Positions 53,013-61,145 of a stretch of 64,000 nt of DNA are shown here, piece after piece. The notes beneath the pieces were generated by a model, which saw only the letters and a program-made list of their open reading frames with translations, made no database searches and was not told the DNA's origin. The stretch is from positions 173,399 through 237,398 of the forward strand of contig CAIVDU010000005.1 in assembly GCA_903904815.1 (NCBI GenBank), in the 5' to 3' direction. The position numbers were made by a program, and so were the translations under genes. This DNA is from an uncultured Armatimonadota bacterium (lineage in GTDB: Bacteria > Armatimonadota > Fimbriimonadia > Fimbriimonadales > Fimbriimonadaceae). Position 1 is the first letter of the stretch. Each line of letters opens with the position of its first letter.

Positions 53013-53129
53013 ATGTTCGATTTCAATTGGAATCAGTGTTCGCTTACAGTTGGAATCACCGTTCGGAATGAGTTGGAATTGCTGTTCGCTTTCGACTGGA
53101 ATCGGTGTTCGATTTCACTGGAATACGCA
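53013..53129. repeat. right IS21 end with 23-bp subterminal repeats
   Basis: Five units beginning (T/C)GTTCG and containing TTGGAAT or CTGGAAT follow at a 23-bp period, in inverted orientation to the left end, and finish GGAATACGCA at 53129. Confidence 0.8.
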
Positions 53130-53151
53130 ATGGCCGAATTCCTGATTTCAT
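53130..53151 (-). pseudogene. 5' end of the IS-split DUF4304-like gene
   Basis: ATG at 53151 followed by AAATCAGGAATTCGG encodes MKSGIRP up to the insertion point. It is preceded on the minus strand by AAGTAAGG as a possible ribosome binding site. Continues at 50486 leftward once the element is removed. Confidence 0.8.
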
Positions 53152-53228
53152 CCTTACTTAAATTCTATTCCGATTTTAGCGTGCGGATCGAATTTATTTG
53201 AGAAATTTATCAGTAGCGCATGAGCCTG

Positions 53229-53609
53229 CTAGATAGTCTTGGATTTTGATTCGAGCGTGGCCACGTCAACACAGCAGTGCACTAGCCATTGCTCTACACC
53301 CTTCAACAAAGCAGTAAATCTTCGCCATGGCAAATCCGAGGGGCACAGTGACTCGAACAAGGTCTGATTTTTTACCAAATTAACGAGCAATTCGCTACCA
53401 CTCTTGGAAACGCGCTGACTCTGATTTTCTTCACTGACTCTCCTTATGTGAGGCATGCTGCCACTCCCAAAGAACTCACAGAGCATTGGTGGGTCTTCGG
53501 GTGTCTCAGGATCCCGATTGTCGCCCAGAAGATCCTTGGTCGTCGTAAATAACGGCGATTCCATGTTCGCAAAGCATCTCATCTTCGACGATTCCGCCGG
53601 GGCGGACAT
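53229..53609 (-). CDS. hypothetical frame, possibly the C-terminal part of the preceding broken gene
   Basis: A 126-codon open frame on the minus strand that overlaps the end of the 53506-54445 gene by about 100 bp. The part after the overlap (LGDNRDPETPEDPPMLCEFF ... FTALLKGVEQWLVHCC) reads as plausible protein, while the upstream part is the antiphase of the other gene. The simplest reading is a second frameshift near 53530-53545, so that this is the real C-terminus of that protein. It could also be an independent small gene. I recognise no family. Confidence 0.35.
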   Translation of the reverse strand: MSAPAESSKMRCFANMESPLFTTTKDLLGDNRDPETPEDPPMLCEFFGSGSMPHIRRVSEENQSQRVSKSGSELLVNLVKNQTLFESLCPSDLPWRRFTALLKGVEQWLVHCCVDVATLESKSKTI

Positions 53610-54445
53610 AGTCTCTTAGCATTGCAAATTTGGCTTTGACGGGGAGATACGCAAAACTTTCGATTGGAGCGTCGGGCCATCCACCCCTTAAGATGAAGCA
53701 ATCTATGGGGACGGTTTCGCCCTTAGATTGATCCGACATAATCCTTGAATCACGTTCTGCGATAAAAAGTGCTAGCGGCCACCCCATTGAAGACGTTCCG
53801 AATCCGTACATCATCGCTTCAATGCGGAGAGGAGTCCCATCCAGTTCTATCCAGTATGTCTTTCCTTCAACTAAATTTAAGAGAATGGCCGGTTTTGGGT
53901 GGTCGTTCGGTCTGAATCGAGATGCCTTGTCGCCCAAGTTGCTAACCCATTCCCCTCCGGCATTAAACCAATCAAGAGCGCCCTGAGAATAGTGCGTTCC
54001 TCGGTAAATGTGCGAAGTTGCCAGATTTGCCGAGTTGAATGCCTCGTAGGGCCTAAAATGCATGATCTTAAGAAGTCGCCTCCTTAGTCGATCGAATCTG
54101 GGCACGACTTCACGATCGATATGGGCCGCCCCGTCCTCCCACCAATCGATTCGAGCCCCCATGTGTAATTTGGTAAGTCTGTTTCCCTGCGGAAACGGTA
54201 ACTCGATGCAGATGGCCCTGCTTGGTCCTGGTTTATCCAAAGCGATTTTGGGGCGTGACCGCCGCTATTGCAGGGTAAATGGCTATGTCTGTCCCGGGTC
54301 GAATGCTTTCGCGATCTAGACCTTCACGAGCTACTTTCCACTCGCGAGATGCCAACAGTAGGGACTCATCGCCCATGAACTTATCTAGTACTGGCATGAG
54401 CTCTTCGTCAAGAATGTATCCGTCAAGTTCTTTGCATCCAGGCAA
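53506..54445 (-). pseudogene. frameshifted immunity-like gene, second paralogue family
   Basis: Two frames join: 54445-54233 (MPGCKELDGYILDEELMPVL ... TDIAIYPAIAAVTP) and 54240-53506 (GPSRAICIELPFP ... DREVVPRFDRLRRRLLKIM ... GTHYSQGALDWFNAGGEW). The paralogue at 54515-55060 shows these as one continuous protein. The shift lies in a homopolymer pair, TTTTGGGG at 54246-54253; one base less restores T-P-K-I-A-L-D-K-P-G. The later part (KTYWIELDGTPLRIEAMMYGFG) is absent from the paralogue. No signal peptide; function unknown, probably immunity. A sequencing indel or programmed slip remains possible. Confidence 0.6.
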
Positions 54446-54514
54446 TTTCGTTCCTTCTAGTCTCTGCTACCCAAAAGGTGGGAATATTTGTGATGTCAGA
54501 AATAGCCCACTAGT

Positions 54515-55060
54515 TCAATCGCTTTGCGGGCGATAGCGAATGTTTCTATTGTTCGAATTGAACCATTCACCTCCTTCGTTGAACCAGTCTAACGCACCTT
54601 GGGAGTAGTGAGAGCCACGGCATACATCGTATGTAACGTTCGTTTTGAAATCATAAGTCTCGTATGGTCCTAAGCACATTATCTTGAGCAAGCGCCGCTT
54701 AAGGCGATCGAATCGTGGAACAACTTCGCGGTCAACGTGAGATCTGCCTCCCTCCCACCATTCATAGACGCAAGTGATATAGAACTCGGGGAGTTGGTTC
54801 TCACTTGGAAGCGGCAAATAGGCGACGATAGCCCTACTTGGTCCAGAGCTGTCCATGGCTATTCGAGCCGACACGTTCGGCAAGCGAGGATACATTACTA
54901 TACTGGTGCGTGGTTGAACATCCTCCCGGTTCATTCCCTCCGTCACGATATTCCTGAGGGAAGACGCCACTGATAGGCACTCTTCAGCCATAAATGCGTC
55001 TAGAACCGGCAGCACCTCTTCTAAACGTGCGAACCCTTGTAGCGTCTTCCCCCCAGCCAT
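54515..55060 (-). CDS. immunity-like protein, second family, 3'-truncated paralogue
   Basis: A 181-residue protein, MAGGKTLQGFARLEEVLPVL at the start and HVDREVVPRFDRLKRRLLKI, GSHYSQGALDWFNEGGEWF near the end. Compared with the neighbour at 53506-54445 it stops at R-Y-R-P-Q-S-D, where the neighbour continues with R-F-R-P-N-D-H and about 115 more residues. So it is likely a truncated copy produced by recombination between tandem duplicates, unless the shorter form is functional. No recognised family. It sits in the leftward run behind the Rhs toxin. Confidence 0.55.
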   Translation of the reverse strand: MAGGKTLQGFARLEEVLPVLDAFMAEECLSVASSLRNIVTEGMNREDVQPRTSIVMYPRLPNVSARIAMDSSGPSRAIVAYLPLPSENQLPEFYITCVYEWWEGGRSHVDREVVPRFDRLKRRLLKIMCLGPYETYDFKTNVTYDVCRGSHYSQGALDWFNEGGEWFNSNNRNIRYRPQSD

Positions 55061-55166
55061 TTACGTCTTCCTGCCACAAATTAAGCCTCCACTGACAAAA
55101 CGGTGGGGGATTAAACGATGATGGACCTATTTTAACGCAGTCCGGCACCAACTCATTTTGCTGGAG

Positions 55167-55811
55167 TCAGTCTACAAAAACGCCCTCAAATTCAATTTTA
55201 TCCTGTGGAACTAGGGCACAAGGATGGAGCTCCGCTGCGACAATTAGCTCCATAACCCGCTCGGTCACAAGGATGTGCAGAGGATATTCTCTGACTACTA
55301 GAAAGTCAAGATCACTACTTTCAGCCAACCAAATACCCTGTCGCGTCTTCTTAACTTGAGTCCAACCGCAGATATCACATGCGGGTTCCTCGAGGACATA
55401 ACCCGAAGATTCCCTGTCAATGGCTACCCAATTTGTGACTCGCAACTCCCACAATCTTGGAAGCGGCGTTGATGCCCTTGACTCGCCTTTATATCCAAGT
55501 ACGTTAGACTCAACAAAATCACACCCTGTTAACTTATTGTTTACGAAGATTTTCAATGACTCTTCGGTCAAGAAAAGTGTCGAAGTTCCCTCTTCCGACC
55601 AAATAAGCGTCTGGCCAAACTTTATTGGCGAACTTAGTTCAACATCCACGGGAACGGTCCTTGGTTGTATTTGGAGATGCCCATTTTGGCATGTCGCGTA
55701 ATTCCAAGCTGTTCTGTTGATACACCGACAGGTCGGGTAACTGTACCATTCGGAGAGTCCATAAACTCGATTTCTTGAATAGTATTTGGAATCCAGCAGA
55801 AATCTTCCCAT
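55167..55811 (-). CDS. double-CXXCG (SitI6-like) immunity protein
   Basis: A 214-residue protein starting at ATG 55811, two bases after the Rhs stop codon; the longer frame to 55838 would overlap that gene. The second half has CDICGW (a clean CxxCG) followed by W-L-A-E-S-S-D-L-D-F-L-V-V, and the first cysteine cluster is C-R-C near residue 28 with another Cys at about residue 41, so the first motif is degenerate. The layout matches the gmx_para_CXXCG/SitI6 family that neutralises SitA6 toxins in Myxococcus. Spacing to the toxin gene of two bases supports cognate immunity. Confidence 0.75.
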   Translation of the reverse strand: MGRFLLDSKYYSRNRVYGLSEWYSYPTCRCINRTAWNYATCQNGHLQIQPRTVPVDVELSSPIKFGQTLIWSEEGTSTLFLTEESLKIFVNNKLTGCDFVESNVLGYKGESRASTPLPRLWELRVTNWVAIDRESSGYVLEEPACDICGWTQVKKTRQGIWLAESSDLDFLVVREYPLHILVTERVMELIVAAELHPCALVPQDKIEFEGVFVD

Positions 55812-55813
55812 GA

Positions 55814-58800
55814 CTAAATTCGAGGAAGGTTGAACCATTCGGCCATGTCCCTCATATGTCTCAATATCTCATCTTTACTTGCGTTAGGATTATCCCTAAT
55901 CCATCGCGCCCACTGACCGTTCCAATCTTCCATTAGCACTTTAGAGTATGGACCAAGATCATACCCCTGGATCCATTTGCCGTGGATTATCCGGTGGATC
56001 TCGGCATTGATTTCCTGTGTATATTCTTCAATATCGATGCCACGATTGGCAAAGAAATCCTCAAATTCCTGCGACAAATAGTGGTGGGTTTGCGTGAGAA
56101 GGACGCCGAGGCGTACCTGCCACATTCTCCGATATATTACGGCTTGAACTCTAGCCGGGATCCCCGAGGTATTCAGAAGATCTTTTAGGGCTTCGTAAGC
56201 TCCTCTAGGATCCGTACTTGCTTGCCTCATGGCCTGGCTAATGCTAGCGTTAATTGAGTCAAGGTCAACAGCCAACCCACTAGGATCAATGTTTGAAACT
56301 GGATTGTTTCTTGCATATGAGTACCAGTTGGTTCCGTCGTGCGCAGGGTCTCTGGTTATGAATCGTCCAGCCCCCGAATCGTAATACCGATGCCCCAGAA
56401 GAACGAGTCCGCTTTCGGAGTCGGTTTGGTAGTTCCAGTTGCCGGCGAAGCCGGACTGGCTACCGGGCGCCAAACCACCTGCCCCTGGATTGCCGAACGA
56501 GTCGGAGGAGAAGGTGTTTGTCTTGGTTCCGGCAGAATTGGTTTGCGCTGTGGCGGTGCCCAAGCGGTCGTAGTGGAGAGTCCGGGTGACTCCGCCAGCT
56601 CGTTCGGAGATGCCAGGAACGTAGGTCGTGCTGTTGGTCCAGAGCAGATCGTCGGACGAACCAGCGCCGTCTCGCATGTACTGCTGCAGAACCGAGGTTC
56701 CGCTTAGCTTCTCGATACGGGTGTCGAGGGCGTTGTAGAGGTAGCCGGTAGTGGTGACGTTGCCGAAAGTCGGGTAGGTGGTTACCGCAGAAACGCGGTC
56801 TTGGTAATCGTAGGAGAATCCAGTTGCACCCTGGGGATAGGTGACTCGGGTGGTTCTCCCGGCGGCATCGTAGGAGTACGTCCAAGTTCCGGCTGGACTC
56901 GTGCGGGACAAGAGTTTGTCACCGGCGTCGTACGAGTAGGTCTCGACCATCGAGCCGTACGTCTTGTGAAGCCGGTTTCCGTTATGGTCATAGTCGTAAG
57001 TGAAGTAGACACTGGGGCCGATTTCAGACAGAAGCTGGCCGATGGCGTCGTATTGATACGTTGTGGTCCCTCCGTCCACCGTCTTGGAGGTTAGGTTTCC
57101 ATTGAAATCGTAGGAGTAAGTCTCGGCGGTCAGCGTCGCTCCACTGGGCGATTGGTGGGTGATTCCCTGCAGTCGGTCCAGGCTGTCGTACGAAAAGTTC
57201 GTCAGTGTGCCGTTGGCATTTACCTGTTGAGAAAGCAAGGCGCTTGTTGGGTCGTAAACGTACTGAGTGACTTCGTTTTGAGGTGAGGTCACCTTGGTGA
57301 GCCGTGCCCCGGTATAGCCGTAGCTGATCTTGCCGACCGACGAAGTAACGGACGTGCGTCGTCCCCACTGGTCGTAGCCATAGGTCACGAGCCCGAGGGG
57401 CTGAGCGAGTTGGGTCAGACGGTCGGCCTTATCGTAGGTCCACGTGGTGGTTCCCGACGCATCGGTCATGCTAATCGGTCGGCCGTCGTCATCGTATCCG
57501 TTGGTCACGCCAGTGCCGGTGGGATAGGTCACGTTCGTGAGCCGATCGTCGTTGTCTAGGGTGTACTTGATGGCCTGAGCAAGCGCGTTCGTCCGCTGTT
57601 TCTGGTTTCCGTTCGCGTCGTACTGGTAAGTCTCCACGGAGCCATCGCCGAGAGTCAAAGCGGCAATTTCTCCTCGTGGAGAGTAGTTGAACGTCTTCAC
57701 GTTTGAGTTACCGTCGGTAACCGTCTGAACGGTATCACGGTCTCGCCAACGGTAGGAGGTCACGTCGCCTCTCGCGTTGGTGGCAGTGCTCAGCCGGCCC
57801 GCAGCGTCGTAGACGAACTGACTCGAGTTCCCGAGGTAATCCGTCACCTGAACGACGCGATTCATGGAATCCAGATTTACGGACGCAATATGCCCGTCTG
57901 ATCGCGCCACACTTGTCACGCGTCCCCACTCGTCCGTGAAAGGGTACGAAGTTCGCGACATCGTTGAGTCGGTCACGCTCACGGGCACATCAGGCAGCGC
58001 CGAAGATCCTGCGCCGTACGAGATCGTATAGTTCCTGTCGGGGGTAGTTATCGAAGTCGGTCGTCCTGCGTTGTCCACGCCAATCGTGGTGGTGACGCCT
58101 TCCGATGTGGAAGTCGCGATATCTCCAAACTGGTTATAGGTGTTCGATACCAGCGTGTTGCCAAGTCCGTCTACCACCGACAGTACTTCCCCAGCTCTGC
58201 TTCCATCCAGGTTGTATGTCGTGACCGCTCCCCGGCAGTCGGTCGTCGAGGTGACGTGGTTGTAGTTATCGTAAGCGATCTGCTCTTTGAGGCCCTTAGC
58301 CGCTTGAAGTGGAGTCTGAGACCAGAGTTGATTCCCCATCAAGTCATAACCAAAATTGCTGGTGTTCTTCCTCAAATCTCGGTAGCTGACGAGGTTGTAG
58401 TTGGAGTCCCACGTGTAGAGGTCTGAGAAGCCAGCCTCGTCGACGTGAGAGTGGAGAAGACCCGAATTGTAGTTGTCGGTTCGGGTGTAGCTATAAGGAT
58501 CAGTTCTCGTCGCAGATGAACCGCCGTAAGCGTACGTGTAAGTCCCGAAAGAAATGGTGTTCCCGCCGCTCACGATCATCGGCGCGGGAAAAGTGAAAGA
58601 CTTGAGTTCGTTTGACGAATCGTAAGTAAAGCTGAATACCGATCCATCCTTGGCCGTCTCTTTGAGAATCGCCATTCCCGAGTTGTAGGTAAATGCCTCT
58701 GAAGGGCTAACGCCCGACAAGGCGGGATAGTGAATTGAGTCGAGGCGTACCCCAGCCCCGTATGGAAGATAGCCAGACGTCTGGAGAGTCCAAGTTCGCT

Positions 58801-59983
58801 GGCCGGGCGCCGAAATCGAGCTGTATCCGGAATAGGCTAGGGACCCGTTCGCACCCAAGATTCCATACTCTCCGAGCGTGATTGAGCCTGCCGGTGAAGT
58901 GATCGTTCCTATTCCGCCTGAGTTGGAAATTCGGATCGTGTTCCCAAATCGATCAGCGACCAACATCAATCGATAGGCATAGAAAGAGTTGACGGGACCG
59001 GCCTTCAGCCCGGCAGAAGCCAAGGACGAAAAAACATAGGTTGTCATGTCCTTAGTGCGCAAGCTGAAATTGCTTGGACCGATCTGGGTTAGAGCGTCGT
59101 GGAATCCCGGGGGCGGTGTGTAAAGGTTCGCCACGTGAGCGCTGGTGCTGCGAGTGAAAACCAGACGCTGACCGGAGGGGTAAACGACCACAACCTGATT
59201 CTTTCCACTCGTGGAGTTCTGGCCGAGATTTACGATATACGCGTCGTAATTGCTTCTCCAGTTGGCTCCCCAGCCTAAATCTAGGTCATCCTGGGAGTTG
59301 TGGATCAGTTGGAGGCCGCAACTACCTCCAGCCGGCATCTTCCAACTTACGATCGGAACGACCGTCATGAGGTTGCCAGTGGCCGTGTTCAAGTATGCGG
59401 GAGCCGCCGAAGAACCTCCGGCAGGATCCATTCCTTCCCAAGGAAATGCTGTCCCAATTCCGCTCTTGGGATTGCCGCCGGATCCTAGGGGCGACGGCAG
59501 AACGGAGATCAGAGAGGCGATCTGGTTCAGGGTCGCCCGCCAAACCCCAAGTGCTGACGGCTTAGCCCGTTTGGCTACCATCGGGATGCCGAGGGTAAAG
59601 AACGAATTGTCTCCGGGGTCGGAACCTTGCGTCGGGTCGTATGGAGGGTCCGGCAGTCCTGCAGTCGCTCCAGTCTCGACGGAGTCGAGGAAGGCAAGAC
59701 CGTTGAGATCGTCAGAGGAGTACAGACCTCGACCAACTGGATCTCGCAAGGGATTGGAACCAAGATCGGGGCTAGTGGGAGAATCGGTGTATACCGCGGA
59801 GCCAGTAATGTCGTCCGTTGACGTACCGGAAGTGATCTTCGACGAAGTCAGACTTTTTCGGGACTTCGTCGCTAGTGGAACCGTCACTCCAGCAATAGCA
59901 GGGGACGACGTAGTGATGAAGATAGAGATCGCGAGTGTCAACGAAACGACTTTAGACGACCATTGATGAGACCTTTTTGACAT
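55814..59983 (-). CDS. RHS-repeat polymorphic toxin with SitA6-like C-terminal domain
   Basis: A 1389-residue protein; ATG 59983 lies 9 bp after GAGGTG. A signal peptide (SLTLAISIFITTSSPAIA) precedes a roughly 200-residue N-terminal region and at least 14 YD-repeats (for example YDAAGRLSTA, YDANGNQKQR, YDHNGNRLHK) that form the RHS shell, then the RHS core GHRYYDSGAGRFITRDP and N-N-P-V-S-N-I-D-P-S-G-L. After it comes a 151-residue toxin tip (1239-1389) with THHYLSQEFEDFF, G-I-D-I-E-E-Y-T, H-R-I-I-H-G and W-x-x-W-I-R-D-N-P-N-A-S-K-D-E-I. This pattern fits the TIGR02269/SitA6 domain, likely nuclease-like (paired His). The next gene is its probable immunity protein. Confidence 0.88.
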   Translation of the reverse strand: MSKRSHQWSSKVVSLTLAISIFITTSSPAIAGVTVPLATKSRKSLTSSKITSGTSTDDITGSAVYTDSPTSPDLGSNPLRDPVGRGLYSSDDLNGLAFLDSVETGATAGLPDPPYDPTQGSDPGDNSFFTLGIPMVAKRAKPSALGVWRATLNQIASLISVLPSPLGSGGNPKSGIGTAFPWEGMDPAGGSSAAPAYLNTATGNLMTVVPIVSWKMPAGGSCGLQLIHNSQDDLDLGWGANWRSNYDAYIVNLGQNSTSGKNQVVVVYPSGQRLVFTRSTSAHVANLYTPPPGFHDALTQIGPSNFSLRTKDMTTYVFSSLASAGLKAGPVNSFYAYRLMLVADRFGNTIRISNSGGIGTITSPAGSITLGEYGILGANGSLAYSGYSSISAPGQRTWTLQTSGYLPYGAGVRLDSIHYPALSGVSPSEAFTYNSGMAILKETAKDGSVFSFTYDSSNELKSFTFPAPMIVSGGNTISFGTYTYAYGGSSATRTDPYSYTRTDNYNSGLLHSHVDEAGFSDLYTWDSNYNLVSYRDLRKNTSNFGYDLMGNQLWSQTPLQAAKGLKEQIAYDNYNHVTSTTDCRGAVTTYNLDGSRAGEVLSVVDGLGNTLVSNTYNQFGDIATSTSEGVTTTIGVDNAGRPTSITTPDRNYTISYGAGSSALPDVPVSVTDSTMSRTSYPFTDEWGRVTSVARSDGHIASVNLDSMNRVVQVTDYLGNSSQFVYDAAGRLSTATNARGDVTSYRWRDRDTVQTVTDGNSNVKTFNYSPRGEIAALTLGDGSVETYQYDANGNQKQRTNALAQAIKYTLDNDDRLTNVTYPTGTGVTNGYDDDGRPISMTDASGTTTWTYDKADRLTQLAQPLGLVTYGYDQWGRRTSVTSSVGKISYGYTGARLTKVTSPQNEVTQYVYDPTSALLSQQVNANGTLTNFSYDSLDRLQGITHQSPSGATLTAETYSYDFNGNLTSKTVDGGTTTYQYDAIGQLLSEIGPSVYFTYDYDHNGNRLHKTYGSMVETYSYDAGDKLLSRTSPAGTWTYSYDAAGRTTRVTYPQGATGFSYDYQDRVSAVTTYPTFGNVTTTGYLYNALDTRIEKLSGTSVLQQYMRDGAGSSDDLLWTNSTTYVPGISERAGGVTRTLHYDRLGTATAQTNSAGTKTNTFSSDSFGNPGAGGLAPGSQSGFAGNWNYQTDSESGLVLLGHRYYDSGAGRFITRDPAHDGTNWYSYARNNPVSNIDPSGLAVDLDSINASISQAMRQASTDPRGAYEALKDLLNTSGIPARVQAVIYRRMWQVRLGVLLTQTHHYLSQEFEDFFANRGIDIEEYTQEINAEIHRIIHGKWIQGYDLGPYSKVLMEDWNGQWARWIRDNPNASKDEILRHMRDMAEWFNLPRI

Positions 59984-60177
59984 GGTTTTGATCACCTCGA
60001 TACTTCGTGAATGGGAATACTATCAATTGCAAAAATTGACACTTGTTGTATATCAAGGTTTTCAATATGCCAAGAGACACGTACCTAACTATTGCAAATA
60101 CTAGCAATTATACGGGGTCATTAGGGCACTTCTTTGGTGGCGTTTAGTTCCAGATTTTCGAGGCGGATGCCGAATCT

Positions 60178-60407
60178 GCGACCACCCTTCGGGGGTCGTT
60201 CTGGTTTGGGGCGGCTATTCCGGTGGTCGACCGGAGTCGACGCACCGGCTCCCATCTGCGATCCCTCCGGGATCGGGGGAGCGGCCTATGGCCGCGGAGT
60301 GATGGGGTGGCGGAGTGACCTGCGGGGACGATTTGACGAAGCGATCCTCCGCATATTCTTGGCCTCAACGTCTCGCAACGCGCGGTGACGGCATGAGGGC
60401 TGGCCGA
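60178..60407. repeat. palindrome-rich repeat element, copy A
   Basis: Blocks in order: hairpin ACCCTTCGGGGGT, palindrome GGTCGACCGGAGTCGAC, hairpin GATCCCTCCGGGATC, GGCCTATGGCC, then a segment through CGATTTGACGAAGCGATCC to GGCATGAGGGCTGGCCGA. The same order recurs at 62399-62635 with over 90 % identity by eye. The region 60000-60177 holds the AT-rich Rhs promoter, and 60408-60545 has no gene. Confidence 0.8.
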
Positions 60408-60545
60408 TCCTGACCCCGGCGGAGTTAACGACGCGAGCGCGGGGTTGAAGACCCCTGGGATTGATCGACAGAATGCGGTTCGACCCCTGAAAGGGGGTCG
60501 CAGATCGGGAAGAGCTTTACATCTTAATCGGACCGTATTCTTTCT

Positions 60546-60975
60546 GCGACCACCCTTCGGGGGTCGTGCTGGTTTCGGGCGGCCGATCCGGTGGTCGACG
60601 GGAGTCGACGCACCGGCTCCCATCTGCGATCCCTTCGGGATCGGGGGAGCACGGGTATCTGCCTCGCGGCCCTCGGCGGCGCCCAGGTGCTGGGACGATC
60701 TGGATGGTCTGGAGTCTAGACTCACGAATCCATCGGTTGCATTTAGTGTCCACCTGCATGTCGACGCACCGGCTCATATCTGCGATCCCTTCGGGATCGG
60801 GGGAGCGGCCTTTGGGCGCGGAGTGATGGGGTGGCGGAGTGACCTGCGGGGACGATTTGACGAAGTGATCCTCCGCATATTCTTGGCCTCGACGTCTCGC
60901 AACGCCCGGGGACGGCATGATTTGGCTTCGTCCGCCGTGCGCAGGCGATCGAACGATCCGTGTTCGGTCATCACG
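60546..60975. repeat. composite repeat, copy B, carrying fragments of the three-repeat gene
   Basis: Starts as copy A but after the GATCCC hairpin switches to GCACGGGTATCTGCCTCGC, the block that flanks the 3' end of the gene at 47007-48665, followed by CACGAATCCATCGGTTGCAT (that gene's last codons), a second set of the A blocks, and then GGCATGATTTGGCTTCGTC through CGATCCGTGTTCGGTCA, matching the interior of the same gene near 47145-47205. A mosaic of two gene pieces and repeat blocks. Confidence 0.75.
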
Positions 60976-61145
60976 AGTCGAATCTCCAATCCCCGAGGCA
61001 GCCCGCAGAGGACCCACTCTGCGGTCTACCTTGGTGAGTCGAAAGCGTTCGTCCACACGGTGAAACCGACGGTTCTTGCCGTCAACCTCGGGAAGTCTTT
61101 CTCTCCCGGACGAGGCAGGAGGTCGTGGCTCCTTTTGGGGTGCGG

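Larger units (their letters stand above)
50487..53129 (+). mobile_element. IS21-family insertion sequence, complete, with 5-bp target duplication
   Basis: A 2643-bp element with TGC...GCA ends, imperfect terminal inverted repeats (about 25 bp matching with one gap), subterminal 23-bp repeats at both ends, and the istA-istB gene pair. The host sequence ATGGC occurs at 50482-50486 and again at 53130-53134, a 5-bp target duplication. Both genes are full length, so it is probably active or recently so. It lies inside a DUF4304-like immunity gene. Confidence 0.92.
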
